Shown: positions 1 to 7,619 of the stretch, piece by piece
How the letters are laid out: every line of letters begins with the position of its first letter
How positions within the stretch are numbered: the stretch's first letter is position 1
Source of the DNA: Syntrophaceae bacterium PtaB.Bin038
GTDB lineage: Bacteria; Desulfobacterota; Syntrophia; Syntrophales; UBA2192
Direction of reading: 5' to 3'
NCBI GenBank assembly: GCA_002067855.1
Contig: MVQS01000407.1
Location: forward strand, 1-9,170
DNA: 9,170 nt
Notes under the pieces: model-generated
Databases searched by the model: none
The model's input: the letters and a program-made list of their open reading frames with translations, nothing else
Told to the model about the DNA's origin: nothing
Program-made: the position numbers and the translations under genes

Positions 1-1757
1 AGAGCAATCGCTTTCATTGCGGACTTCAGCGCACCCTGCGGATCGCCTTTTTTCAACAGGACGAGGGCCCGGGTGCTTGTCATTTGTCGATTGTATCGAC
101 GGTCGGGTGAATATCCTTCCAGGAGCCGCCACGCCTGATCGATTTTCCCCTCTTTCAAGGCTATTCTCACCAATCCGATGATCGCAGCAGGGTAACCGGG
201 TATTCGCTCGAGAGTTTCGTTGAATTTTTTCTCGGCAAGCCTGAGATCATTCACTTGATATAAATAGTAGATACCCAATCCGTATGAGGCAAGACCAATC
301 TGTCGCAAATTCGTATCGCGTCCGGATTTCTCCGCCCTTGTAAGTTCGCGATAAGCTTGCTCATACATCCCCGCCTCGTAGTAATGTTTTGCCAGATTGA
401 TGCGCGGTCGGCTCAAGTCGGGGGACTTCTGGACGTTGTCGAGCCAGAGATGAAGGTCGGAGCGGACGATATCGTTGCGCTCGAAGGTCGTGTATCCCTG
501 GGAGGCCAATAGCAGAGCGAAGCCCACCGCCATGAAGATCTGCAAACCCGGGCGGTAGGAAAAATAGTCCAGGCAGCGGATCATCAGCAAGGCCACGGGC
601 ACGAAAAAGAACATCGACGGGATGTAGTTGCGGTGCTCAAAGATCAGCTCCAGGGGGATCCATGTTCCCTCGACGAGGTGATTGAGGAGAAAAAACAGGA
701 TGGCGAACGACAGCAGAGGGTATCTCCTTGCCCTGACGACGGCGAGAAGCACGCAGAGGGCCATCCCGACGATCGCGGCCGCCGTCGTCCACGGATCGAA
801 AAGCGAGCGCGACACTTCGATATCGTGCAGCAGCGTAAGCCTCGAAGGGATGGGGTAGAGCAGCAGGGAGACGTAGAAGAACATCACCCGTCCCTGCGTG
901 AGGAGCCTCTCCAGCGGAGAGAACGGCCTCACGCCCGACTCGTAAACGGCCCGCTCCATGGAGAAGTCCGTGTAGAGCAGACCCAGCCCGAGCATGAATA
1001 CGAGGGGCAGGGGCGACCATTTCAGTGCACGCCTCCGCGTTTCCGCCGAGATTCCCGCGAGGAAGAAAAGATCATACAGCCAGAATGCCAGTGGAAGAAC
1101 GGCGGTGTTTTCCTTGGTGGCGAACGCCGTCAGGGCGGCCCCACCGCAGAGGGTGAAGCCCGCCATGCGCCCGACTACTGTCTGCGCCGTGCGGGCCCTC
1201 GCATAGAAGTATAGGGCCGCCACGTACCCCAACCCGGCCATGCTCGCCATCCGCTGGACGATGATCGAGACGGCATGGACGTGCAAGGGGCTTGTCGCCC
1301 AGAGGAACGACGACAACAGGGCCGCGGGGTACGCGACGGAGCCGTACTCCTCCCGCATGGGCGGGAGCGTCAGGGTCAGTCGGATCAGGAGAAACAGGAA
1401 AAAAGCCGACGAGAGATGAACGATGAAGTTGACTACGTGGTAGGACCAAACGTCTGTCCCGCTGAAGAAGTGGTTCAGCGCAAAGCTCGCATAGGCCAGG
1501 GGCCTCGAAATCCGTCGATCCGCCGTGTCACAGGTCAGACCGTAGAATGACTGCGACAGGTCATCCAGGTTATGGACTTGCACGCACCGGTTGTCGACGA
1601 TGTTGTGATGGTCATCGAAGTGCCACTCGCCCTGGAAGCTGTTCGAGTAGACCAGCAGTAAAGTGAGGAGCAGGGCGAAGACGGTGAAAGCCGCCTCCCG
1701 ATCAAAGGGGAGAGGGAGGCGACAGGGGAGCATGAACCCGTTTTCCTTGTTCAGCAT
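1..1757 (-). CDS. TMTC-like GT-C membrane glycosyltransferase with TPR tail (partial, C-terminus off left edge)
   Basis: The minus-strand frame is open from ATG 1757 to the window edge: 585 residues, with no stop reached. Residues 24-40 form a first membrane helix, followed by an acidic loop HFDDHHNIVDN (46-56). This matches the first-loop Asp-Asp motif of GT-C enzymes and of the TMTC/PMT-like family. Other family-type motifs are SRPLAYASFAL (84-94), YHVVNFIVHL (106-115), SPLHVHAVSIIVQRM (156-170), TKENTAVLPLAFWLYD (214-229) and EHRNYIPSM (374-382). Many hydrophobic helices run to about residue 420, and TPR-like helical pairs start near 447. Eukaryotic TMTC proteins transfer mannose from dolichol-phosphate-mannose; the bacterial homologues are poorly characterised. 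I infer a lipid-linked sugar donor used on the periplasmic face, consistent with the GT2 gene at the head of the unit. Start choice is uncertain: an in-frame TGA lies three codons before ATG 1757, while ATG 1733 has AAGGA 10 nt upstream. The TPR-coding end is lower in GC (about 50%) than the membrane part (about 65% in sampled lines). Confidence 0.85.
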   Translation of the reverse strand, partial: MLNKENGFMLPCRLPLPFDREAAFTVFALLLTLLLVYSNSFQGEWHFDDHHNIVDNRCVQVHNLDDLSQSFYGLTCDTADRRISRPLAYASFALNHFFSGTDVWSYHVVNFIVHLSSAFFLFLLIRLTLTLPPMREEYGSVAYPAALLSSFLWATSPLHVHAVSIIVQRMASMAGLGYVAALYFYARARTAQTVVGRMAGFTLCGGAALTAFATKENTAVLPLAFWLYDLFFLAGISAETRRRALKWSPLPLVFMLGLGLLYTDFSMERAVYESGVRPFSPLERLLTQGRVMFFYVSLLLYPIPSRLTLLHDIEVSRSLFDPWTTAAAIVGMALCVLLAVVRARRYPLLSFAILFFLLNHLVEGTWIPLELIFEHRNYIPSMFFFVPVALLMIRCLDYFSYRPGLQIFMAVGFALLLASQGYTTFERNDIVRSDLHLWLDNVQKSPDLSRPRINLAKHYYEAGMYEQAYRELTRAEKSGRDTNLRQIGLASYGLGIYYLYQVNDLRLAEKKFNETLERIPGYPAAIIGLVRIALKEGKIDQAWRLLEGYSPDRRYNRQMTSTRALVLLKKGDPQGALKSAMKAIA

Positions 1758-1821
1758 GAAATTTCACCGATTACGCGCAGATCCCTCACGTGGTTTCCTC
1801 ATCTGTTACGAATGTGGCAAC

Positions 1822-2790
1822 TCAAGGGATTTCCTCTGCGCCCGACGAGGACGCAGCTCGTGATGCGATCAGTTCTTTCGAAAGGAGATAACTGAAAAAC
1901 GGGCCCAGTGCAAAGGCGGCTATGATCGTCACGGCTCGGACGACCAGTGCTGCGAGCAACCCCATGTCGGCCCCGGCTCCAAGGATTCCCGCCGCGAGGC
2001 TTGTCACGGCTTCCTGCACACCTAGGTTGCCGGGGGTGATGTTGATCAGCACGGTACAGGCAGTCAGCAGGTAAATCAAGAGTGCAATCCTGAATGGAAC
2101 GGCGGTCCCGATCGAATGGAAGGCAATGATAAACAGGCATGTGCCGACCAACACGTTGAAGAGGGTGAGCGATACGAGTTTCCACAAAAGAACACTGTCC
2201 AGCTCGATGGATTTCATGCCTGCCAGGGCCTGCTGCATGAGACGCAACAAACGATGGCGGCTTCCGATCGACGCTGAGGGCAGGAACAAGACCAGCAGGA
2301 TCGCCGACAGGATGGCCAGAAAAAAGAAGACCAACAGCCACGAAAAGCTCTCCGTTCCGCTCAACGTGGACATGCCGGCGACTCCCGCGACACCGATGAC
2401 GCCATAGGCGATCAGGTAGTTTGAGGCCAGCATCGACAGGAAGTGGGCATAAGGGAAGTCGTGGCGATTTTTCAGGTAGGCCGCCCGGGCGACCATGCCG
2501 CCCGAGAAAGGGCTGAGGTAGTTACCCATGGCTGTCACCGTGGCCAGACCAAACCACTCTGTCCACTTGAGATGAATGTCGAATTTTCTCGCAAAAATCC
2601 GGAGGGAATAGCCGTTTGCCGCGAGCGTGGCTACGCTCAGCAGAAGAAGGAGAGTCATGCTCCAAAGCGATATCCCGCGCACGTGGCCGATCAGCTCGGG
2701 GTGGTCCTTTAGAAAGAACCCGATCCCCGCGGCGACCATGAAAAACAACGCGAGAGAGATGATCGTCCTTACGTTCATGTTGTCCTGCAA
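1822..2790 (-). CDS. Flippase-like / LPG synthase TM-region integral membrane protein
   Basis: This is a 322-residue polytopic membrane protein of the lysylphosphatidylglycerol-synthetase transmembrane-region family (UPF0104/AglD-like), of normal family length. Hydrophobic helices are visible at about 9-27, 42-60, 80-97, 119-140, 150-170, 204-226, 233-250, 262-283 and 284-304. Conserved family patches are NYLSPFSGGMVARAAYL (90-106) and ITPGNLGVQE (251-260), the latter resembling the usual PGGLGVRE. Members often sit in glycan clusters and are annotated as flippase-like, but the transport role is mostly unproven; here it is inferred from the glycosyltransferase neighbours. The start is either TTG 2790, with AAGGAAGG just upstream (AAGGA at 5 nt), or ATG 2778, with AGGA 4 nt upstream. 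The two differ by only four residues. It lies 64 bp after the methyltransferase and 64 bp before the TMTC-like gene. Confidence 0.85.
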   Translation of the reverse strand: MQDNMNVRTIISLALFFMVAAGIGFFLKDHPELIGHVRGISLWSMTLLLLLSVATLAANGYSLRIFARKFDIHLKWTEWFGLATVTAMGNYLSPFSGGMVARAAYLKNRHDFPYAHFLSMLASNYLIAYGVIGVAGVAGMSTLSGTESFSWLLVFFFLAILSAILLVLFLPSASIGSRHRLLRLMQQALAGMKSIELDSVLLWKLVSLTLFNVLVGTCLFIIAFHSIGTAVPFRIALLIYLLTACTVLINITPGNLGVQEAVTSLAAGILGAGADMGLLAALVVRAVTIIAAFALGPFFSYLLSKELIASRAASSSGAEEIP

Positions 2791-2854
2791 AGCCTTCCTT
2801 CCCGATGTGCAACGATTCCGAATCCGCCACGCTGGCAGCAGACGGCCGTTGACG

Positions 2855-3589
2855 TTACTTTGTCTCTGACTCTGTGGTGCCGGCCTTTCTGATCTTCAAT
2901 GTGAGGAACGCCGCGTGCCTCGGGTCTAGCTTGCTCAAACGGTTCGGCAGGGGATAGTACCCCGACCCCTCGATTCGTTCGACGATGAAACCGTGAACGG
3001 TGAATATTTCTTTCAAGCCGCGGTATGTGAAGACCCGATTGTGCTGCCAGCTCTGCGGGTTCGACGGTGCAACGTCGTAGTGAATCGCGAGAGGGTTGCC
3101 TATCTGGAAACGTTTCTCGCATACATTGGTAAGAGAAAAGGGCTGCCAGCCGAAGACAAGAGAAAAAATGTTGTGCCAGCTGGCCAAATTTTCCGTGCAG
3201 ATTACGGCGTACCCGCCCGGCTTCAGAGTTCTTTCGATCTCCTTGACAAAATTGTCGGTGTCCTTCAGGTGCTCGATCACTTGGTTGGCGTGCACGATCT
3301 CGAATTGCCCGTCCTCGTAAGGGAACGGTTCGTTCAGATCACCGGGTTCACACAGGATTCCCTTCCGCAGGGCAGCCAGCCTCCGCTCGTCCACGATCTC
3401 AAGTCCGTAGAGACGGACCGCTCCGATCCTGGCGCCCAATCGCAGGGTCCACTCGCCGTCGTCACAGCCGCAATCGAGGAGCGAAACCACCCGATTTGAC
3501 GGCTCAAGACAGTCCAGGATACGCCTGCTGTAGTCCGACACCGCGCGGCTTCTCATCCTCTGGAAAAACGATTTCGCGACATTCCTCAA
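2855..3589 (-). CDS. Class I SAM-dependent methyltransferase
   Basis: This 244-residue protein has a complete Rossmann-type methyltransferase core. Motif I is LLDCGCDDGEW (37-47), with Cys-Asp-Asp in place of the more common Gly-Cys-Gly spacing. The ribose-binding acidic strand end is GLEIVDE (62-68), the motif IV region is QFEIVHANQVIEHL (95-108), and LKPGG follows at 122-126. It belongs to the Methyltransf_11/23 type and probably O-methylates a sugar or lipid-linked intermediate made by the neighbouring glycosyltransferases; the substrate cannot be told from sequence. The start is TTG 3589, chosen because a strong Shine-Dalgarno GAGGTGA lies exactly 6 nt upstream. An in-frame ATG at 3556 would remove 11 residues but has AGAGG directly abutting it, which is too close to work well. 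The gene starts 6 bp after the upstream GT4 stop, so translational coupling is likely. Confidence 0.88.
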   Translation of the reverse strand: MRNVAKSFFQRMRSRAVSDYSRRILDCLEPSNRVVSLLDCGCDDGEWTLRLGARIGAVRLYGLEIVDERRLAALRKGILCEPGDLNEPFPYEDGQFEIVHANQVIEHLKDTDNFVKEIERTLKPGGYAVICTENLASWHNIFSLVFGWQPFSLTNVCEKRFQIGNPLAIHYDVAPSNPQSWQHNRVFTYRGLKEIFTVHGFIVERIEGSGYYPLPNRLSKLDPRHAAFLTLKIRKAGTTESETK

Positions 3590-3595
3590 TGTCCG

Positions 3596-3602
3596 TCACC
3601 TC
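3596..3602 (-). promoter_or_regulatory. Shine-Dalgarno overlapping the upstream stop codon
   Basis: The minus strand reads GAGGTGA, then 6 nt, then TTG 3589. The last three bases, TGA, are the stop codon of the GT4 gene. A ribosome ending that gene therefore sits on the ribosome binding site of the methyltransferase gene. This settles the TTG start and points to coupled translation. Confidence 0.75.
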
Positions 3603-4783
3603 GCGGGATTCTCGCGGTAGTCCGCGCAGCCCGCATAGACGTTGGCCAACTTGCGATTTCTCTCCCCGATCGAGAACCTGCCGCCGGGCTCGAAATCCTT
3701 AATGGCGTCCCGGGACATCCTCACAATCTCTGCCCGGTCCGCACAGAGGCGCTCTAGCGCTTCAATCAATTCCTCGACCAGCAGCGGGTCAGCGTCTCGG
3801 GTCACGAAAGCCCGCGTTATGGCGCGGTCCGGCGCACAGATTTCGTTGAGCAGCAGGCGACGCGAACGGACAATCAGTCCGTTTTCTCCGTCCCGGACGA
3901 GCTCACGGGCGGCAAACTGGTCGGTCGTTACGACCGGCTTGCCGCAGGAAAGGGCGTTGAGGATCGCCATCCCGAAGGTGTCACAGTGCGTCGGCAACAC
4001 GAGAACATCGCAGGCCAGGTAGAACCGGTCGATCATCTCGTCGAAAGAGTAGATCGGATCGTAATGGAGAATCCGCGCCGAGGCATATTCTCGTTTCAGC
4101 TCCGTGGGGGCATTGGAGACGACATGAAGCTCTGCCTTCGGATATTTGGCCTCGAGCTGCCGGAACGCCCTCATCAGTTCGTGGAGGCCCTTTCGGTAGA
4201 CGTCGTTGCCGACAAACAGAAATTTCGGCCCTGCGTTGCCCAGAGCCGTACTGGACGGACCGGCGTCATCCTCTCCCTGTTTCGTGTGATTGGGCAGCGC
4301 CGGGTAGATGACCTCGACTTTTCCCCGGACGTCATCCGGCAAATCCGGCAGGAGTGCAAGCAGGGATTGCTCGGCCGCCCGGGTCAGCGGGATAATCTTC
4401 CGGCAGTTCCTGTGGACGAAAAAATTCTCAATTCGTTTTCGGGTCGACTCGTCAAAACGGACGAAATTCGCCAGGGCCGCAGCGTGCTCAAAGTCGACGA
4501 CATAGGGCCTTTGAGGCTCGCGGAGCGGCACCATCTGGATGAAGTGGAGCAGGTCTGCCCGATCGGGTGCACCGGTTGTTCCGAAGAGTACGTCCTGGGC
4601 GACGGCGATGACGGATCGGACAGGGGCCCAGTCGCCGAACAAGAGGTAGAGCGGGTAAAGACGGCGCGCGGCTCTCATGGTCCGGGGGATCGCGAACGAC
4701 ACCTGAGGCGGGGGTTCGATCAGGAAAGACCGATAGAGGTCGTGAAGAGGCCTGTAGTGTCTGTAGACGATCCGCACGTTCAT
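3596..4783 (-). CDS. Family 4 glycosyltransferase (GT-B fold) with atypical EX7E motif
   Basis: This 395-residue protein has the two-domain layout of GT4 enzymes. The C-terminal nucleotide-sugar domain opens with KFLFVGNDVYRKGLHELMRAF (187-207), where the Arg-Lys pair corresponds to the donor phosphate contact. It continues through ACDVLVLPTHCDTFGMAILN (257-276) and ALSCGKPVVTTD (277-288). In most GT4 enzymes the motif here is E-x7-E; in this protein it reads D268-x7-N276. The N-terminal acceptor domain (1-170) is less conserved; it contains a stretch DFEHAAALANFVRF (97-110) and predicts no membrane helix. The likely role is adding a sugar from an NDP-sugar to a lipid-linked or saccharide acceptor in the cytosol. 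ATG 4783 directly abuts the TAA of the upstream methyltransferase gene, with only a weak GAGCG-like Shine-Dalgarno, so coupling is likely. Donor and acceptor are unknown. Confidence 0.88.
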   Translation of the reverse strand: MNVRIVYRHYRPLHDLYRSFLIEPPPQVSFAIPRTMRAARRLYPLYLLFGDWAPVRSVIAVAQDVLFGTTGAPDRADLLHFIQMVPLREPQRPYVVDFEHAAALANFVRFDESTRKRIENFFVHRNCRKIIPLTRAAEQSLLALLPDLPDDVRGKVEVIYPALPNHTKQGEDDAGPSSTALGNAGPKFLFVGNDVYRKGLHELMRAFRQLEAKYPKAELHVVSNAPTELKREYASARILHYDPIYSFDEMIDRFYLACDVLVLPTHCDTFGMAILNALSCGKPVVTTDQFAARELVRDGENGLIVRSRRLLLNEICAPDRAITRAFVTRDADPLLVEELIEALERLCADRAEIVRMSRDAIKDFEPGGRFSIGERNRKLANVYAGCADYRENPAR

Positions 4784-5521
4784 TTATCGCTCGCTGATCA
4801 CCAGGTAGCCTTCCGACCAGTCCCGGTTATTGAACAGGACTGAAAACCGGCACAGCGGATGAGCCGTTACGGGATTGACCAGCCGTCCGATTACGCGGGC
4901 CATTCGCCCCGTGAGCGCGGCACCGCTATCCTTTGTCTGCCGCGCCTGGCTCCAGCCGGCTTTTTCCTTGTACTGCCGTTTTGCCAGCACGACCCGGGCC
5001 CATCTCAACGCGTTGACGAAAGAAAAGCCGTAGGCGATTACGGAAACGTTCCGAAATGCCCGGCTCGAGGGCAGATCCGCGACCTCGTGTCTTTCGTATC
5101 GCCGCAGATGCCCGGCGATCTGATCATGGTCCGACCAGAGTTTCCTCCGTGCGGACACCGACAGGATCAGCTGTCCTCCGGGATGCAGCAGCCTGCGGAC
5201 CCGGTCCAGAAACGCCGCCTCGTCCCGGATGTGCTCGAGGACCTCGCAGGCGATGACCGCATCGAAGGATTCTTCGAAATGATGCTCCATGAAATCGGCG
5301 ATGACCAAGTCCAGCCGATTCCGGTCGGATGGTGCGAGTGCGTCGTAGGCCGGCAGCGCATCTTCGCTTAAATCGATTAGGGTTCTCCGCCTGAAGACCC
5401 CGGGGAGTTCGACGGCCGGCAGGAGTCTTCCCGGGCCAATCTCCAGAAAACGGTCCCCGCCGGCCGTTTGTTTCAATAGCTCGTATCGCCGAAACAAATA
5501 TCTGTGCGGGTAGTACGTCAT
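4784..5521 (-). CDS. Class I SAM-dependent methyltransferase (glycan-cluster type)
   Basis: This is a 245-residue protein from ATG 5521. Motif I is FLEIGPGRLLP (25-35), an acidic post-I strand is LIDLSED (48-54), the motif IV region is FDAVIACEVLEHI (86-98), and LLHPGGQLILSVSA follows at 111-124. The stretch WSDHDQIAGHLRRYER (129-144) resembles the D-x-x-x-G-H-x-R-R-Y signature found in methyltransferases that sit beside glycosyltransferases. It probably methylates a sugar hydroxyl or carboxyl, or a lipid-linked intermediate; the substrate is unknown. The frame also allows GTG 5572, but ATG 5521 forms the classic ATGA 4-bp overlap with the upstream GT4 stop, which fits operon coupling, and the family core needs nothing upstream of it. 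The TAA stop abuts the next gene's ATG. Confidence 0.88.
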   Translation of the reverse strand: MTYYPHRYLFRRYELLKQTAGGDRFLEIGPGRLLPAVELPGVFRRRTLIDLSEDALPAYDALAPSDRNRLDLVIADFMEHHFEESFDAVIACEVLEHIRDEAAFLDRVRRLLHPGGQLILSVSARRKLWSDHDQIAGHLRRYERHEVADLPSSRAFRNVSVIAYGFSFVNALRWARVVLAKRQYKEKAGWSQARQTKDSGAALTGRMARVIGRLVNPVTAHPLCRFSVLFNNRDWSEGYLVISER

Positions 5522-6618
5522 GGCTGCAAATGCGGTTCGAGCTTCGCTGCGATGCACGCCGTCGAGAAGCACCGCTCATAGAGCAGGCGCCCGTTTCGAC
5601 CGATCTCTTCCAGTCGGTCGCGGTTTGCCAGGCACCACAGGACCGCCTCCTCGAGAGCCTCAACGCTTCCCTGTGTAACGAGCAGGCAGTTGTGCCGGTC
5701 TTCAAACCCGGCGTCTTCGTCAATCCTGCCCACGACGACGGGCTTCCCCATCGCCAGAAATTGAAACGTCTTTCCGGTGATGACGCGCTGCGCCTGGCCG
5801 GTGTCGCCGAAGGGCCCCCCCAGGCAGAGATCGGCCCGGGCGATCATTGCGGGCAATTCCCGGTAGGGTACCCAACCCAGGCGGGTTACGTTGGCAGGCG
5901 ACTCGTCGTGTGTCCCCAAATCTCCTTTTCCCGGCCCCTTTCCCCCGGCGATTGTGAAATGGACGGGCTTGTTCCGCAGCCGTCGCGCAACCTCCAGGAT
6001 GACCGGAACGCCGTGGAGCGGCTGAAACGAGCCGTAGAACAAAACATGGAGGCGCTCTTTTCCCTGTGCCTCGGGCCCGTGCCGCGGGTAGAATAGAGAC
6101 TCGTCCGTACCGACAGGTACCACCGCTATTTTCCCGGACGGGATGCCGAAGCGTTTCGAGATGAACCGTTGGTGGGTCACCGTGTCTGTCAGCACGAGAT
6201 CCGAAGACCGGAGGATGCCCCGTTCGTAACGGTACACGAGCGCGTCGAGGATGCCCCCCCTGCGGATTGCCTTCCTCTCGTTCAGCAGGCTGTCATAGGG
6301 CGACATCATGTGGTCAAAGACCAAAGCGCGTCCCGCCGTGAGCAGCCGGGCGACCCAGAAGATTTCGTACCCGCGGAATCCAAGCACATAGGTGTCGGGC
6401 TTTTCCGTCAGCCGGCAGCGGATCAGTCGGACAATCGTCTCGACATAACGAATCCAGCCCGCGCTCGTGTTGACTGCTTCGAGCACGACAGCGCCCCGCA
6501 TCCGCCGCAACGCCGCCATGAGGGACATTGAGCGCACATAATTGGGCTCTCGGTAACAGAGGATGTAACACAGTTTCCTGGGTTGAGGTGTTTTCACCTT
6601 CGGTATCCGGGCAAACAC
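5518..6618 (-). CDS. Family 4 glycosyltransferase (GT-B fold)
   Basis: This 366-residue protein is a GT4-type glycosyltransferase. The N-terminal acceptor domain includes YVLGFRGYEIFWVARLL (77-93) and FDHMMSPYDSLLNER (101-115). The hinge and donor domain include IAVVPVGTDESLFYP (164-178), the glycine-rich VLFYGSFQPLHGV (192-204), and FGDTGQAQRVITGKTF (270-285) followed by QFLAMGKPVVVG (286-297). This is the subgroup in which the donor loop reads K-x-x-E; here the Glu is Gln286. It probably acts in the cytosol on an NDP-sugar. The start is GTG 6618, with GGAG 4 nt upstream inside the 21-bp gap after the GT2 gene. The stop overlaps the next methyltransferase start by 4 bp. Exact specificity cannot be read from the sequence. 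Confidence 0.88.
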   Translation of the reverse strand: MFARIPKVKTPQPRKLCYILCYREPNYVRSMSLMAALRRMRGAVVLEAVNTSAGWIRYVETIVRLIRCRLTEKPDTYVLGFRGYEIFWVARLLTAGRALVFDHMMSPYDSLLNERKAIRRGGILDALVYRYERGILRSSDLVLTDTVTHQRFISKRFGIPSGKIAVVPVGTDESLFYPRHGPEAQGKERLHVLFYGSFQPLHGVPVILEVARRLRNKPVHFTIAGGKGPGKGDLGTHDESPANVTRLGWVPYRELPAMIARADLCLGGPFGDTGQAQRVITGKTFQFLAMGKPVVVGRIDEDAGFEDRHNCLLVTQGSVEALEEAVLWCLANRDRLEEIGRNGRLLYERCFSTACIAAKLEPHLQP

Positions 6619-6639
6619 TGAACTCCGGGCTGTGGGCCT

Positions 6640-7566
6640 TCACTTCACGCAGGGCGGCTCTAGCGATTCCGCCCGGTCGAATCGCAGTTGTGCGACCTGC
6701 TCTGATACGAGCCCAACCATGAAGACTACGACGGCCATGGTCATCAACATGGCCGAGGTGGGCCCGTACCGGTCCCCCATAAGAAAGATTCGTGCGAGCC
6801 CGTAGAAAAGTCCCGTGAGGAACATCAGGGCGCTCACCGGCAGGAACACCTTCATGGGCGAGAAGAGGGTGGCGATCTTCAGGATGATCATGAAGAAGCG
6901 GACCCCGTCCCGCAGCAGCTTGATCTTGCTCCGGCCCAGGCGGCGCGACGTCCTGATGGGGACGTACTTCAGGCTCCGCCCGGAGCGGACGATGGAAAGG
7001 GTCAGCGTCGTGGGGTACGAGTACGTGTTCGGCAGCAGGTACAGGAACGCCCGGGCGGCATCGGCCCGGATGGCGCGGAACCCGGACGTCAGGTCCTCGA
7101 TCCTCCGGTTGCAGACGTAGGAGGCAAGACCGTTGTAGACCTTGTTGGCCAGGTCGCGGTGCAGGCTGGTCTGCGATTCCTTCGTGCGGGCCCCGACGAC
7201 CATGTCGTGCGTCCCCACGTGTTCGAGCAGCCTGGGGATGTCGGCGGGGTCGTGCTGCCCGTCGGCATCCATCATTACGATCACGCGGCCCCGGGCCTGT
7301 CGGATGCCGGTCTTGACGGCCGCGCCGTTTCCGATGTTGTAGGGGTGCGAGATGACCCTGGCCCCTCTCTCCCGGGCCCGCGCGGCGGTTTCGTCCGTGG
7401 AGCCGTCGTCGATGACGAGGACCTCCCAGGGACGGCCCAGCGGTTCCATGACCGCACCGATCCGGTCCAGAAGGGGGGCGATCCCCTGTTCTTCCTGGAA
7501 GGCGGGAAGAATGATGCTGATCTCTACGGGTGATTCTGGCGCTGCGGTCAACGGCCCGGGTTCCAT
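6640..7566 (-). CDS. Family 2 glycosyltransferase, polyprenyl-phosphate sugar synthase-like, with two C-terminal TM helices
   Basis: This is a complete 308-residue GT2 enzyme (GT-A fold). It opens with EISIILPAFQEE (15-26), then VLVIDDGSTDET (49-60), NIGNGAAVKTGI (77-88), and the metal-binding DxD in MMDADGQHDP (98-107). VGARTKES (124-131) and IEDLTSGFRAIRA (156-168) follow. Two hydrophobic helices are at about 238-262 and 270-292. This is the DPM1/GtrB-like architecture: such enzymes charge undecaprenyl- or dolichyl-phosphate with one sugar at the cytosolic membrane face. That product would be the natural donor for the GT-C/TMTC-like protein at the far end of the unit (inference). It is the first gene of the seven-gene minus-strand unit. 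ATG 7566 has no recognisable Shine-Dalgarno; the leader just upstream contains an inverted repeat. Confidence 0.92.
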   Translation of the reverse strand: MEPGPLTAAPESPVEISIILPAFQEEQGIAPLLDRIGAVMEPLGRPWEVLVIDDGSTDETAARARERGARVISHPYNIGNGAAVKTGIRQARGRVIVMMDADGQHDPADIPRLLEHVGTHDMVVGARTKESQTSLHRDLANKVYNGLASYVCNRRIEDLTSGFRAIRADAARAFLYLLPNTYSYPTTLTLSIVRSGRSLKYVPIRTSRRLGRSKIKLLRDGVRFFMIILKIATLFSPMKVFLPVSALMFLTGLFYGLARIFLMGDRYGPTSAMLMTMAVVVFMVGLVSEQVAQLRFDRAESLEPPCVK

Positions 7567-7577
7567 TCGTGAGGGAG

Positions 7578-7616
7578 TGCCGGCACATCTCGTGCGATGG
7601 CTTGATTTCTGCCGGC
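7578..7616 (-). promoter_or_regulatory. GC-rich inverted repeat in leader of GT2 gene
   Basis: On the minus strand GCCGGCA (7616-7610) is the exact reverse complement of TGCCGGC (7585-7579), with 24 nt between. The right arm lies inside the palindrome TGCCGGCA (7578-7585). The stem would end 12 nt before ATG 7566, a gene with no visible Shine-Dalgarno. It could be an RNA hairpin in the leader or a protein-binding site near the candidate -10. The predicted transcription start near 7613 would cut into the 5' arm, which favours a DNA-level operator if that promoter is right. Confidence 0.35.
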
Positions 7617-7619
7617 CGG

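Noticed and set aside
633..1214. Plus-strand open frame (193 codons) within the TMTC-like gene
   Set aside because: It is antisense to a frame with clear TMTC-like motifs, and its composition (Arg, Glu, Gln, Pro) is that of a shadow of membrane codons.
3986..4843. Plus-strand open frame (285 codons) opposite the GT4/methyltransferase junction
   Set aside because: It is antisense to two genes with clear catalytic motifs and has no recognisable motif itself.
5519..5572. GTG 5572 as the start of the methyltransferase at 4784-5521
   Set aside because: ATG 5521 gives an ATGA 4-bp overlap with the upstream stop and keeps the full methyltransferase core.
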